In this document: positions 51,902 through 61,323 of the stretch, piece by piece
How the letters are laid out: the number at the start of each line of letters is the position of its first letter
How positions within the stretch are numbered: the first letter of the stretch is position 1
NCBI GenBank assembly: GCA_019117105.1
Contig: DXAH01000013.1
Coordinates: 1-64,000 of the forward strand
Direction of reading: 5' to 3'
Source of the DNA: Duodenibacillus intestinigallinarum
GTDB lineage: Bacteria > Pseudomonadota > Gammaproteobacteria > Burkholderiales > Burkholderiaceae_F
DNA: 64,000 nt
Translations under genes and position numbers: made by a program
Notes under the pieces: model-generated
What the model saw: the letters and a program-made list of their open reading frames with translations, nothing else
Database searches by the model: none
What the model was told of the DNA's origin: nothing

Positions 51902-53191
51902 ATGAGCGGTCATTCACTTTCCACCATCTGCGTTCAGGGCGGCTGGCGTCCGAAAAACGGCGACCCCCGTCAGCTTCCGATCGTTCAAAGCACCACCTTC
52001 AAGTACGACTCGGGCGAACTGATGGCCAAACTCTTTGACCTCGAGGCAAGCGGCTACTTTTACTCTCGCCTGCAAAACCCGACCTGCGACTCGGTAGCAG
52101 CCAAAATCGCGGCGCTTGAAGGCGGCACCGCCGCCATGCTCACCTCTTCAGGTCAGGCCGCCAACTTTTTTGCCGTTTTCAATATCGCCAACGCCGGCGA
52201 TCATGTGATTGCACTTTCCACCATTTACGGCGGCACCTATAACCTCTTTGCAGTCACGATGAAGAAGATGGGCATTGAGTTCACTTTTCTGTCGCCCGAC
52301 TGCAGCACCGAAGAACTCGAAGCCGCCTTTCGTCCCAACACCAAGGCGCTCTTTGGCGAAACCATCGCCAATCCCGCTCTCAACGTCCTTGACATCGAGC
52401 GTTTCGCGAAAGCGGCTCACGCCCACGGCGTACCGCTCATTGTCGACAACACGTTTGCCACACCCGTGAACTGCCGCCCGTTCGAATGGGGCGCAGACAT
52501 CGTGACGCACTCCACCACCAAATACATGGACGGGCACGGCTGTGCGGTGGGCGGCTGCATCGTGGATTCGGGCAACTTCGACTGGACGGTACACGCCGAG
52601 AAATTTCCCGGACTCACCACGCCCGACGAAAGCTATCACGGACTCGTGTACACCGAACGATTCGGTCTGTCGGGCGCCTACATCACCAAAGCTACAGCAC
52701 AGCTCATGCGAGACCTGGGCAGTGCGCAGTCTCCCCAGAGTGCTTACCTTCTTAATCTCGGGCTCGAAAGCCTGCATCTGAGAATGGCGCAGCACTGTGC
52801 CAACGCTCTTGCTCTCGCGCAATTCCTACAAAAGCACCCCGCCGTCAGCTGGGTTCGGTATCCGGGATTGGAAGGCGACCCGGAATACGATCGCGCACGC
52901 AAGTATCTGTCCCACGGCAGCTGCGGCGTGATCAGCTTCGGCCTCAAGGCGGGGCGGCAGGCCGCCCAGGACTTCATGCAAAAGCTCACCATCGCCGCCA
53001 TCGAAACGCATGTTGCCGATGCGCGCAGCTGCTGCCTGCACCCGGCAAGCACCACGCATCGTCAGCTAAGCGACGAGGAGCTTGTCGCCTGCGGCATCGC
53101 CCCCGAGCTGGTACGTCTATCCTGCGGCATCGAATCGGCCGAGGACCTGATTGCCGACGTTGCCCAGGCGCTTGATGCGATTGCGGCGTAG
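51902..53191 (+). CDS. metY: O-acetylhomoserine sulfhydrylase
   Basis: 429 residues from ATG 51902, behind GAGGGAC. PLP-dependent enzyme of the Cys/Met metabolism family; the PLP lysine is K207 in HSTTKYMDGHG. It makes homocysteine (or methionine from methanethiol) from O-acetylhomoserine. The Glu-111 form of MetA just downstream supports O-acetylhomoserine as substrate. It begins a unit with metA, 11 bp downstream. O-succinylhomoserine enzymes of the same family are a less likely alternative. Confidence 0.9.
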   Translation: MSGHSLSTICVQGGWRPKNGDPRQLPIVQSTTFKYDSGELMAKLFDLEASGYFYSRLQNPTCDSVAAKIAALEGGTAAMLTSSGQAANFFAVFNIANAGDHVIALSTIYGGTYNLFAVTMKKMGIEFTFLSPDCSTEELEAAFRPNTKALFGETIANPALNVLDIERFAKAAHAHGVPLIVDNTFATPVNCRPFEWGADIVTHSTTKYMDGHGCAVGGCIVDSGNFDWTVHAEKFPGLTTPDESYHGLVYTERFGLSGAYITKATAQLMRDLGSAQSPQSAYLLNLGLESLHLRMAQHCANALALAQFLQKHPAVSWVRYPGLEGDPEYDRARKYLSHGSCGVISFGLKAGRQAAQDFMQKLTIAAIETHVADARSCCLHPASTTHRQLSDEELVACGIAPELVRLSCGIESAEDLIADVAQALDAIAA

Positions 53192-53202
53192 GAGGTTGAG
53201 CC

Positions 53203-54120
53203 ATGCCCATCAAGATACCCAACACGCTGCCCGCCGTTGAAGTTCTCAACCGGGAAAATATCTTCATCATGCGCGAAGCGCGCGCGCAAACCCAGGACAT
53301 CCGTCCGCTGCGAATTGCTCTTGTGAATCTCATGCCCGACAAGATCACAACGGAGACGCAATTTGCGCGGCTTCTGAGCAATACGCCGTTGCAAATCGAG
53401 CTTGAGCTCATTCACATGAGTTCGCATGTCTCGAAAAACACCGCGCACAGCCACCTCAAGAGCTTTTACCGCACCTTTGCAGATGTGCGTGATCAAAAAT
53501 TCGACGGCATGGTGATCACGGGAGCGCCCGTCGAACGCATGGCCTTTGAGGACATCGACTATTGGTCCGAACTCACGGAGCTGATGGATTGGAGCAAAAC
53601 GCACGTCTACAGCACGTTGCACATCTGCTGGGCCGCGCAGGCAGGCCTCTATCATCATTTCGGCATTCGCAAGGTTCTGCTTGAACAGAAACTCTCGGGC
53701 GTGTTCGCCCACGAAGTGGTACGTAAAAGCAATATGCTCTTTCGCGGCTGCGACGACTTGTTTTTCTTGCCGCACTCGCGTCACACGATCATCGACGAAA
53801 AGGCGGTTCGCTCCGATTCGCGACTCAAGGTGCTCGCACAGTCCGACAAAGCCGGCATTTTTGCCGTTGCCACCGACAAAGGCCGTCAGATTTTCTTTAC
53901 GGGACACGCTGAATACGATCTCGAAACGCTCGACGCTGAATATCGCCGCGACATCAAGGCGGGACTTCCCGTACCGGTCCCCGAAAACTACTATGTCAAC
54001 AACGATCCGACCGCCGGTCCGCGCATGACATGGAGAGCGCACGCTCACCTGATCTTTGCCAACTGGCTTAACTACTTCGTGTATCAGGAAACGCCGTACG
54101 ATCTGCAGGAGATCGGCTAG
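53203..54120 (+). CDS. metA: Homoserine O-acetyltransferase, MetA family
   Basis: 305 residues, preceded by GGAGG. MetA-fold acyltransferase; catalytic Cys is C142 in HICWAAQAG. Position 111, which decides the acyl donor in this family, is Glu (TGAPVERMAF): Glu prefers acetyl-CoA, Gly succinyl-CoA. Databases often call this gene homoserine O-succinyltransferase, but the sequence supports acetylation, matching metY upstream. It ends 7 bp from the end of convergent fdhD. Confidence 0.93.
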   Translation: MPIKIPNTLPAVEVLNRENIFIMREARAQTQDIRPLRIALVNLMPDKITTETQFARLLSNTPLQIELELIHMSSHVSKNTAHSHLKSFYRTFADVRDQKFDGMVITGAPVERMAFEDIDYWSELTELMDWSKTHVYSTLHICWAAQAGLYHHFGIRKVLLEQKLSGVFAHEVVRKSNMLFRGCDDLFFLPHSRHTIIDEKAVRSDSRLKVLAQSDKAGIFAVATDKGRQIFFTGHAEYDLETLDAEYRRDIKAGLPVPVPENYYVNNDPTAGPRMTWRAHAHLIFANWLNYFVYQETPYDLQEIG

Positions 54121-54127
54121 AGCTCAA

Positions 54128-54958
54128 TCACAAGCCGATCAGACGCTGCGGATGGGTGTAGATGTTGGCGCGCTTGTCGCGGCAAAACGCCGCCAAAGTG
54201 AGATTGCAGCGTTGCGCCACTTCAACGGCCAAGGCCGTGGGCGCCGACACAGCAAAGAGAATTTCCACGCCGCAGGCGGCCGCCTTCTGCACCATTTCGT
54301 AGGAGGCGCGGGAACTCACAAAAAGCGCGCCATCGAGTTCTTTCGTACGCGCTCGGCAGCCAAGAAGCTTATCGAGCGCCACATGCCGGCCGACATCTTC
54401 GCGTCCGAACGCGACCGTACCGTCGTGTCGCAACCAGACAGCCGCGTGCGTGCCGCCCGTGAGACTTCGGAGCTCTTCGGTCTGAGCGATACCGGCCAGA
54501 CCCGCGCCGTAGTGCTTTAAATCAAAGCGCTGTGTAAAGGAAAGCGCCTTGAGCGGGCGCATGACCCCCTCGAGACTTTCGGTGCCGCAGATGCCGCAGC
54601 CGGTGCGGCCGGCCATCGTACGGCGATGTTCCTTGAGCTTCCAAAATGATTCCGACGAAACCGTCAGATGAACTTCGTAGCCGCGCCCACAGCCGGGATG
54701 AACCTCAATATCGTAGACGTCGGAAACATCCTGCACGATGCCTTCGGCCAGAGAAAAGCCGAGAGCAAAGTCCTCGAGATGCTGCGGCGTTACCATCATC
54801 ACGGTGTGCGAAATGCCGTTGTAGACAAGTGCAGCGGGCACCTCGTCGATGACAAAGTCGGACTTACGCGAGCCGTCCAGATTGAGAACGCTTACGGCCT
54901 GCGCTCCAGTAGGCACATTTAGCTTTTCGCCATCAGCGGAAAACAGCACGTCGCTCAT
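54128..54958 (-). CDS. fdhD: Formate dehydrogenase sulfurtransferase FdhD
   Basis: 276 residues from ATG 54958 (MSDVLFSADG). FdhD passes sulfur to the bis-MGD molybdenum cofactor of formate dehydrogenase. The essential cysteine motif CGICG (C121, C124) is present in GRTGCGICGTES. Conserved tail motifs are GREDVGRHVALDK and SSRASYEMVQKA. It is the last gene of the formate dehydrogenase operon, 19 bp after fdhE. Confidence 0.95.
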   Translation of the reverse strand: MSDVLFSADGEKLNVPTGAQAVSVLNLDGSRKSDFVIDEVPAALVYNGISHTVMMVTPQHLEDFALGFSLAEGIVQDVSDVYDIEVHPGCGRGYEVHLTVSSESFWKLKEHRRTMAGRTGCGICGTESLEGVMRPLKALSFTQRFDLKHYGAGLAGIAQTEELRSLTGGTHAAVWLRHDGTVAFGREDVGRHVALDKLLGCRARTKELDGALFVSSRASYEMVQKAAACGVEILFAVSAPTALAVEVAQRCNLTLAAFCRDKRANIYTHPQRLIGL

Positions 54959-54977
54959 GAGTGAATCTCGCTTCTTT

Positions 54978-55859
54978 TTAGGCGTTGCCGGCCTGAGAGG
55001 CATCTTGCTGAGCCTGCCCGCGCGTTTGTGCGTAGGCAACCATCAGCTCGGCACAGCGCCAAGATTCGAAATCCGGATCAAAGTCTTCGCTTTCGGCACC
55101 GAACACCGTGGCCACAGTCGAGTCGCAAGCTCTGCAAACATGCAAGCGGTGCTTGTCGTCGCCTTCGAGATGCACGTACTGCAATTCGGACGTCGCTTCA
55201 TCGCCGCACACCGCACAGCGGATACGTTCAAACTGCCAGTCCGCACCGCAGCAGGCACAGTACAGACGCTTGACGTTGCCGCGGTTTTGCGTGGCGCCGA
55301 CCGCCGCCATGGAAGCACGCGTACCGCAGACCGGGCAAGTAATGCTGCGCTTGAAGTGCACCGTATCGGGCACCATGCGGTCAAAGGCACGGCTGGCCTC
55401 AGTCGCGGCATCGTCAAGAAAAACGCGCATGGCAAAAGCCGTGACGGGCACGAAATAGAGTTCGGCAAGCGTCAGATCCATGCCGGCCTCTTCAATGCGA
55501 TCCCACAATGCGTCGGGGTACTTGGCAAGAGCGTCAAGCGTGTCCTGTGTAAAAAACGCTTCCGGCTCGGGAATGTTGAGGCACGGATCGCCCGAGGGAA
55601 TACTTTCGTCTGCCACCGCACGAATCGCAGCAAAGACGCGCAAAAACTCTTCCCGCGGAACGTGAATGAAGCGGCTTGCAAAAAGTGGCTTTTTGCCGTG
55701 CAGCGCGTCTTGCATTTCTTCGGGCGTCCACTCCACCTCCGGCACCGTCACCTCGGTTTTCAGGCGCGCGGCTTCGTGCAGCATCGCCAAAAACTGGTCT
55801 TCGGCGGAATTGATGTTGTATTTGGCAAACAAACGATCGAGTTTTTTCAAGCTAAGCAT
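54978..55859 (-). CDS. fdhE: Formate dehydrogenase accessory protein FdhE
   Basis: 293 residues. FdhE binds the catalytic subunit before Tat export and uses rubredoxin-like metal sites. Four cysteine pairs are visible: CPVCG, CACCG, CAVCG and CRAC (about residues 175-255). The N-terminal half is helical and poorly conserved. It sits between the cytochrome subunit and fdhD; the 115-bp gap upstream is the largest of the operon. Confidence 0.92.
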   Translation of the reverse strand: MLSLKKLDRLFAKYNINSAEDQFLAMLHEAARLKTEVTVPEVEWTPEEMQDALHGKKPLFASRFIHVPREEFLRVFAAIRAVADESIPSGDPCLNIPEPEAFFTQDTLDALAKYPDALWDRIEEAGMDLTLAELYFVPVTAFAMRVFLDDAATEASRAFDRMVPDTVHFKRSITCPVCGTRASMAAVGATQNRGNVKRLYCACCGADWQFERIRCAVCGDEATSELQYVHLEGDDKHRLHVCRACDSTVATVFGAESEDFDPDFESWRCAELMVAYAQTRGQAQQDASQAGNA

Positions 55860-55974
55860 GGTGTTTCGGTCGTCGCCGACCGCAGTGCATCTCTAGAAAA
55901 AAGTGCGTGGGCGCTGCGACACGCTCACGCACAGTCTTGTGGCGGATTATGCGGCAAAAACGATGGTTTTGCGC

Positions 55975-56703
55975 TTACTTTCCGCCTTTTTTGTCGGGCT
56001 CTTCGGTGACATTCTTGCCGAGCGCAAGCTCTTCATTAGCCCAATAGCCCCAGTGATAGGCGGCGTCGGACTCGGAAACCTTGCCATCGCCGAACATCAG
56101 ACGGATCGTGCCGCGATAGGGCTGGAAGATACCCGCGCCGAGGTAAATGTGTGCGATGCCCACGAACACCGTCAGGAAAAAGAAGATGTCGTGCACAAGT
56201 TTGGCAACGAGAACCGTTTCGGGTGCAAAGTCAACCTTGCCGGAGCCGTCGGGCAAGAGTCCCGTGTTAAGCCACAAGATCATGCCGGAGACGGCCATGA
56301 AGACACCGAAGATCACAAGCGCGCCGTCAGCTAGACGCTGCGCTGACTTCACGTGGTGCTGCGGCGGCATATGCACTTTGGAAGGTGCAAAGAGGTACAG
56401 AGGGAACTTCACGGCCCAGGCCACGTCGTCCTTGTCCCACTTGCCGAAGATGTCTTCCTTGAAAAGATGCACGAAACCCTTGGGGCTCTTGAGAATGGCA
56501 AAGAGCGGCACCAGGATGAAGGGTACGGCGAGCACACGGTGCAGCATGCGCATGGCGTACGTGAAGTCGCCGCCCATGATGCCGCCGCCGAGCGAGGGCA
56601 CGAACACAAACAAACCGGTGAACGCAAGCAGGATGCAGGCGATCGCAGCCACCCCGTGCGTGACACGAGTCAAAAGCGAATGACGCTGAATGTAGCGGGT
56701 CAT
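55975..56703 (-). CDS. Formate dehydrogenase cytochrome b556 subunit
   Basis: 242 residues with four transmembrane helices. It anchors the enzyme and reduces quinone. Heme-binding His residues are expected in the first helix (VTHGVAAIAC), in MLHRVLAV, and later in KLVHDIFFF and GIAHIY. The cytoplasmic C-terminal tail is charged (EEPDKKGGK). It follows the Fe-S subunit by 21 bp. Confidence 0.92.
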   Translation of the reverse strand: MTRYIQRHSLLTRVTHGVAAIACILLAFTGLFVFVPSLGGGIMGGDFTYAMRMLHRVLAVPFILVPLFAILKSPKGFVHLFKEDIFGKWDKDDVAWAVKFPLYLFAPSKVHMPPQHHVKSAQRLADGALVIFGVFMAVSGMILWLNTGLLPDGSGKVDFAPETVLVAKLVHDIFFFLTVFVGIAHIYLGAGIFQPYRGTIRLMFGDGKVSESDAAYHWGYWANEELALGKNVTEEPDKKGGK

Positions 56704-56724
56704 GTTCTTTACTCCTAGTGGGAT

Positions 56725-57612
56725 CTATTGAGAGTCGCGCTTGAGAGCCGCCACTTCGCGATCGGCTTTTTCGCGCTGCTCCGGCGTCCAGTGCTTCTTG
56801 GCTTCTTCGATCGTCATTTCTTCTCGACGATAGCCGCGTGCGGCAACCAGAGAAACAGCCAGACCGGCGACCACCGCGGCGGTACCCACGGCCGTGACCG
56901 TGCGCATTGCCGTTCCCATGGTGATCACGTCTTTCTTCACGGGGTTGGTCGGCAAGCCGTAGGCTTCATGCCCGTGCTTGCAGACGGTAAGGGTGTGCAG
57001 ACCGCCCATTTCGTTGACACCGTAGAGTTCGGCCTTTTCAAAACCCTTCTTCTTGAGGAATTCGACACGCTTGAGACCCTTTTCGATCATTTCCTCGCGC
57101 GGTCCGAAGCAAAGCGCCTCGGGCTGGCAGGTCTTGACGCAAGCCGGGATGCCGCCCTCTTCGAGACGATCCAGACACAGCGTGCACTTGTCGATGCGCT
57201 TGTCCGTCGGACGAAAACGCGGCACGTCAAAGGGACAAGCCGACTGGCAATAAGTGCAGCCGTTGCACTTGTCGGTATCAAACGCCACCACGCCCTTGTC
57301 GGTCTTGTAGAGCGCGCCCGACGAGCAGATTTCCACACAAGCGGCGTCCGTGCAGTGGAAGCACGAGCGGCGGCCGATGGCGAAATTCAAGGGCTGAAAC
57401 TTGTTGCCGGATTCATGTTCGGCAAACGTCATGATCAAACGCGTGTCGCCGTTCAAATCCGCAGGCGACTGGTAGCTGCCGGTAAACGGAACCGAGTTGA
57501 GTCCCGTGGGAGCGGGCAGTCCGTTCCATTGCTTGCAGGCCACCTGACAACCCTTGCAGCCCGTGCAGTGCGAAGCGTCAAACAAGATGGCGACTTCTTT
57601 ACTCTTAGCCAT
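56725..57612 (-). CDS. Formate dehydrogenase Fe-S (beta) subunit
   Basis: 295 residues with four [4Fe-4S] motifs: CTGCKGCQVAC near residue 17, CFHCTDAACVEIC, CNGCTYCQSACP and CTLCLDRLEEGGIPACVKTC. A C-terminal membrane helix (VTAVGTAAVVAGLAVSLVAA, near residue 245) anchors it. It takes electrons from the catalytic subunit and gives them to the cytochrome. It starts 22 bp after the catalytic gene. Confidence 0.94.
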   Translation of the reverse strand: MAKSKEVAILFDASHCTGCKGCQVACKQWNGLPAPTGLNSVPFTGSYQSPADLNGDTRLIMTFAEHESGNKFQPLNFAIGRRSCFHCTDAACVEICSSGALYKTDKGVVAFDTDKCNGCTYCQSACPFDVPRFRPTDKRIDKCTLCLDRLEEGGIPACVKTCQPEALCFGPREEMIEKGLKRVEFLKKKGFEKAELYGVNEMGGLHTLTVCKHGHEAYGLPTNPVKKDVITMGTAMRTVTAVGTAAVVAGLAVSLVAARGYRREEMTIEEAKKHWTPEQREKADREVAALKRDSQ

Positions 57613-57634
57613 TATTTTCTCCTTGTCTCACGGG

Positions 57635-60600
57635 TCAGGCGACGGGTTCCAGATTCACCAGGAACGCCTTGTATTCCGGAATCCACGAATTCGGATCGCC
57701 GACGTTGGGGGTAAGGTCGTTGACATTGTCACCGGTAGCAAACTTCGTCGCCCACGAGAAGTGGTGCGGCATGCCCACAACGTGCGTCACCTTGCCGTCG
57801 ATCATCATCGGCTTCATGCGCTTGGTTACCATGGCAGCAACCTTCACGTCGCCACGGTTGTTCCATACGCGTACCATCTGACCGTTCTGGATACCCTTTT
57901 CCTTGGCGAGCTCTTCGCTGATTTCGATGAAGTTGCACGGAATCAGTTCATTGAGCCACGGGATATTTCTCGTCTGCGTGCCGCTCTGCCAGTGTTCGAC
58001 CACAGAGTAGGTCGTCACCACGTACGGATAATCCTTGGCATTGCCTCGCTTGACGGAGGGATCTTTGGTAAAGAGCGCGCACGGGTTGCCTCCCGCACCG
58101 TTGAGAAGATTCTTCACCGGCGTTTCATGCGGTTCGAAATGTTCAGGCAACGGACCGTCTCCCATCGGATAGGCAAAGAGTCGGGCCTGCTGTTCCCACG
58201 TCATGAAGAACGCGTTGCGATCGGGCGGAGCGGCTGTCACGAAGTCACCCACGTCGTTTTGCAACCACTTGCCGTCCTTCCATTCGACGAGCACGCGATC
58301 GGGATTCCACGGTTTGCCGTTTTCGTCGGCCGAAGCGCGGTTGTAGAGAATGCGGCGGTTGGCGGGCCACGCAAACGACCACTGCGGGAAGAGACCGAGC
58401 CCCGTCGGATCGTCCTTGCTGCGGCGCGTCATCGGCTGCTTCATCGGATCCATCTTGGTGGCTTCATTGTTGTAGTAGCCCGAGAAAATCCAGATGCCGC
58501 AGGCGGTGCTGCCATCGGCCTGAAGCGAACCGTAGCTCGGAATCAGCTTGCGAGTCTTGACGTCGTAGCCGTTCATCGCCCAGCACAGCGCACGGATGTC
58601 TGGCTTGCCGTCGATCGTGTAATCCATGTTGGTCTTGAGGATCTGATCGGGGCAGGCTCCGCCTTCCTTTTCATACAGCGCACGGATTTCGCGCCACAGC
58701 AGCAACAGCTGATCGAAGTCAGGCTTGGCCTCTCCGGGCGGCTCAACGGATTTCTCTCGCCACTGGATCCAGCGGCCGGAGTTGTTGATCGAACCCGTCT
58801 TTTCATAGATCAACGCAGCGGGCAGGAAATAGCACTCGGTCTTCACTTCTTCGGGCTTCATGTCGGGAGCGCGCCAGAAATCAGCCGTTTCTGTAAAGAA
58901 CCAGTCGGTCACCACAAGCCAGTCGAGCTTGGCCATGGAATTGCGGGCGTGCTTGGCGTTGGGCGTGGAGTGCGCCGGATTCATGCCCCAGCAGAAGTAG
59001 CCCTTGATTCTCTCGTCGCGCATCTGATTGAACGTCATGATGGTCGAGTAGTGCGCATAGTCATAGCGCGGGCTGATCTTGGGCAGCAGGTCGTAGCAAT
59101 AGTCGTTTTCGACCGTTGCATTGTCGCCGAACCATTCCTTTAAGGCCGAGACCCAGAACTTGGGCTTGTTGCTGTAGTAACCGGCGGCATACGTTTCCAC
59201 CGACAGGTAGTCGGCAAGCGTCGGGTGGCTCTTGCCCGTAGGCCAGGAGAGGTAACCCGGAGCCTGATGCACGGAAGCACCCACGTCGGTCGAGCCCTGC
59301 ACGTTGGGTTCGCCGCGCAGCGCGTTGATGCCGCCGCCGGCGATGCCGACGTTGCCCAACAAAAGCTGCACGACACACATGATGCGGCAGTTCTGAGAGC
59401 CGTAGGTGTGCTGCGTCTGGCCGAGCGCGTAAAGGATCGAACCGGCCTTGTCAGGACGGCCCGTTGCGGCATAGGTCTGCCAGATCTTAAGAAGCACGTC
59501 ATGGTCCATGCCAGTGATGCGTTCGACCATTTCGGGCGTATAGCGGGCGTAGTGAGCCTTCATGACGTTCAAAACGCAGCGTGGATCCTGCAGCGTTTCA
59601 TCGCGCTTGAGCACCTTGAGAGCCGGCGTCTTGAATTTCGGCGTACCCGGCTTATTGACCCAAGCAAAGGCCGTGCCTTCGGCCGTGTTCCACAGCTGCT
59701 TCTTGTCAGAGTCGTAACCCCAGGATTCGTTGTCGTACTTTTGCTTCACCGGATCCCAGCCCGAGAAGAGACCCGTATCGGGATCGAACTTGTAGTCGTC
59801 GCGAAGCAGGCAGGCAGCGTTCGTGTAGCTGAGGATATAGTCCTTGTGATAGAACTCGTTTTGCAGGATGTAGTTAATCATCCCGCCGAAGAACGCAATG
59901 TCGGTGCCCGGACGCAACCGACCGTAGATGTCGGCCTGGGCCGCCGAACGAGAATAACGCGGATCGACCACGATCCAGGTGGCACCGCGGTCCTGTGCGC
60001 GTTCCACCCAACGCGAACTCAGCGGGTGGTTTTCGACATTGTTGGAGCCGATCGTCAGAATGACGTCGGAGTTGGCGAAATCGCACCAGTGGCTCGTCAT
60101 GGAACCGCGGCCGAAACTCGGAGCGAGGCCCGCAACGGTCGAGGAGTGACACACGCGCGTCTGGTTGTCAATCGCAACGATGCCGAGCGAACGGGCGAAC
60201 TTCTGAACGAGCCAACCTTCCTCGTTGTTGAGCTGGGCAGCACCCAGACTTGCGATGCCGTCGCAGCGGTTGACCGTCACGCCGTCTTCGGTTTCCACGA
60301 AGCTCGCATCACGGGTCTTTTTAACATGACGAGCGATTTCCTTAGCAGCCTGATCCCACGAAATGCGTTCCCACTTCGTCGAGCCAGGACGGCGCACCAT
60401 AGGATAGATCACGCGGTCGGGATGAGCAGACACCGTACGGTCGGGATTGACGATATTGCGAAGGCCCCACATGGCGGCGCCCTTCGGGCACAGACCGCCG
60501 AGGTTGACCGGATGATCCGGATCGCCTTCGAGATTGATGAGTTCGCCGTTGCGCGACGAGCAAATCGTGCCGCAGCCGCCGGAGCAGTAGCAGCAGATGT

Positions 60601-60748
60601 TCGTGACTTCCTTGACGCTTTCAAGCTTGTAAGGCTTTTTCAGACAGTCGGCTTCGGCTCGTGCTGAGCCGGAAGCAAAGGCGACAGCGCTGCCGCTTCC
60701 AGCAGCCAGAAGAGATCGCTTGAAAAAACTTCTGCGGGATAGTTCCAT
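57635..60748 (-). CDS. Formate dehydrogenase catalytic subunit, cysteine form
   Basis: 1037 residues, the whole protein in one frame. Tat signal LSRRSFFKRS at the start; [4Fe-4S] site CCYCSGGCGTIC and C87; the molybdenum ligand is C200 in TRVCHSSTVAG, where E. coli FdnG has selenocysteine. The two conserved residues next to it (R198, H201) are kept. It oxidises formate in the periplasm. An N-type membrane enzyme with Fe-S, cytochrome, FdhE and FdhD genes on one transcript. Because ligand C200 is Cys, no selenocysteine machinery is needed. Confidence 0.94.
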   Translation of the reverse strand: MELSRRSFFKRSLLAAGSGSAVAFASGSARAEADCLKKPYKLESVKEVTNICCYCSGGCGTICSSRNGELINLEGDPDHPVNLGGLCPKGAAMWGLRNIVNPDRTVSAHPDRVIYPMVRRPGSTKWERISWDQAAKEIARHVKKTRDASFVETEDGVTVNRCDGIASLGAAQLNNEEGWLVQKFARSLGIVAIDNQTRVCHSSTVAGLAPSFGRGSMTSHWCDFANSDVILTIGSNNVENHPLSSRWVERAQDRGATWIVVDPRYSRSAAQADIYGRLRPGTDIAFFGGMINYILQNEFYHKDYILSYTNAACLLRDDYKFDPDTGLFSGWDPVKQKYDNESWGYDSDKKQLWNTAEGTAFAWVNKPGTPKFKTPALKVLKRDETLQDPRCVLNVMKAHYARYTPEMVERITGMDHDVLLKIWQTYAATGRPDKAGSILYALGQTQHTYGSQNCRIMCVVQLLLGNVGIAGGGINALRGEPNVQGSTDVGASVHQAPGYLSWPTGKSHPTLADYLSVETYAAGYYSNKPKFWVSALKEWFGDNATVENDYCYDLLPKISPRYDYAHYSTIMTFNQMRDERIKGYFCWGMNPAHSTPNAKHARNSMAKLDWLVVTDWFFTETADFWRAPDMKPEEVKTECYFLPAALIYEKTGSINNSGRWIQWREKSVEPPGEAKPDFDQLLLLWREIRALYEKEGGACPDQILKTNMDYTIDGKPDIRALCWAMNGYDVKTRKLIPSYGSLQADGSTACGIWIFSGYYNNEATKMDPMKQPMTRRSKDDPTGLGLFPQWSFAWPANRRILYNRASADENGKPWNPDRVLVEWKDGKWLQNDVGDFVTAAPPDRNAFFMTWEQQARLFAYPMGDGPLPEHFEPHETPVKNLLNGAGGNPCALFTKDPSVKRGNAKDYPYVVTTYSVVEHWQSGTQTRNIPWLNELIPCNFIEISEELAKEKGIQNGQMVRVWNNRGDVKVAAMVTKRMKPMMIDGKVTHVVGMPHHFSWATKFATGDNVNDLTPNVGDPNSWIPEYKAFLVNLEPVA

Positions 60749-61323
60749 TGGGTTCTCCTAGTCTCGGTCTGCTGTCTGCGAACTGCCCCGAATCGTTGCT
60801 CTCGTCAATGCGCAACGCTGGGCGCACGTGCTGAATCAGTCTCATGCAGCAGATGGCCGAAAATTTATGACCCGAGCTGATTGTCTTTCTGCAAATTGCA
60901 CGGGTTGCCCGTGAGTTTCTCGAACTCCGCCCATAGCGTCAATTCTCCGAAAGGCGAGCCAACTGATGCATTTTTCGTTATTACTTAAAGTAAATAACGA
61001 TTGTTTTCTACCCTGCTCTACCTCTGTCGACTCCCGCGCTATGCCGCATTCATCAAGCTTCAGCGCCATTTCACCGAACAGTTCTTCTCGGAACTCGCCC
61101 ACCGTTGGTAGTAGTTCTTTGCGGTACGTTTTCCCTCTCAACGGATAGGATCTCAACGTTGCGTAAGCCTGCAGAACTACTTCGAATGCGTTTGCAAAAA
61201 CGGCCTATTTGACCGGCAGGCCAAGCTTGAATTCCTGCCGCGCGGTAAACTTCGCACCTGTTGTTTCTTTCGCGGCCGGACTTCCCCGTGTCCGCATTAC
61301 TTTCAATAGGATTGAAAACTCTC
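60749..61323. other. Intergenic region between formate dehydrogenase operon and trpS
   Basis: 575 bp between two divergent units. It holds the ModE-like palindrome at 60974-61001 and a small stem CACGGG/CCCGTG at 60899-60913. Reading frames here (for example 60842-61156 on the minus strand) show no family resemblance and no good ribosome binding site. No RNA gene is recognised. Confidence 0.6.
60974..61001. promoter_or_regulatory. ModE-like palindrome upstream of the formate dehydrogenase operon
   Basis: CGTTAT (60976-60981) and ATAACG (60994-60999) flank 12 bases containing TACTTAAAG. The 28-bp unit has the architecture of the ModE box (11-bp half, 6-bp spacer, 11-bp half); the right half TAAATAACGAT differs from the consensus half TATATAACGAT, recalled from the literature, at one position. 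It lies about 230 bp upstream of the catalytic gene. Confidence 0.5.

Noticed and set aside
57554..60667. Two long plus-strand frames (529 and 480 codons) opposite the formate dehydrogenase gene
   Set aside because: Both are antisense shadows of the catalytic subunit frame, without recognisable domains.
60842..61156. 104-codon minus-strand frame upstream of the formate dehydrogenase operon
   Set aside because: No resemblance to any family and it covers the ModE-like palindrome; more likely non-coding.
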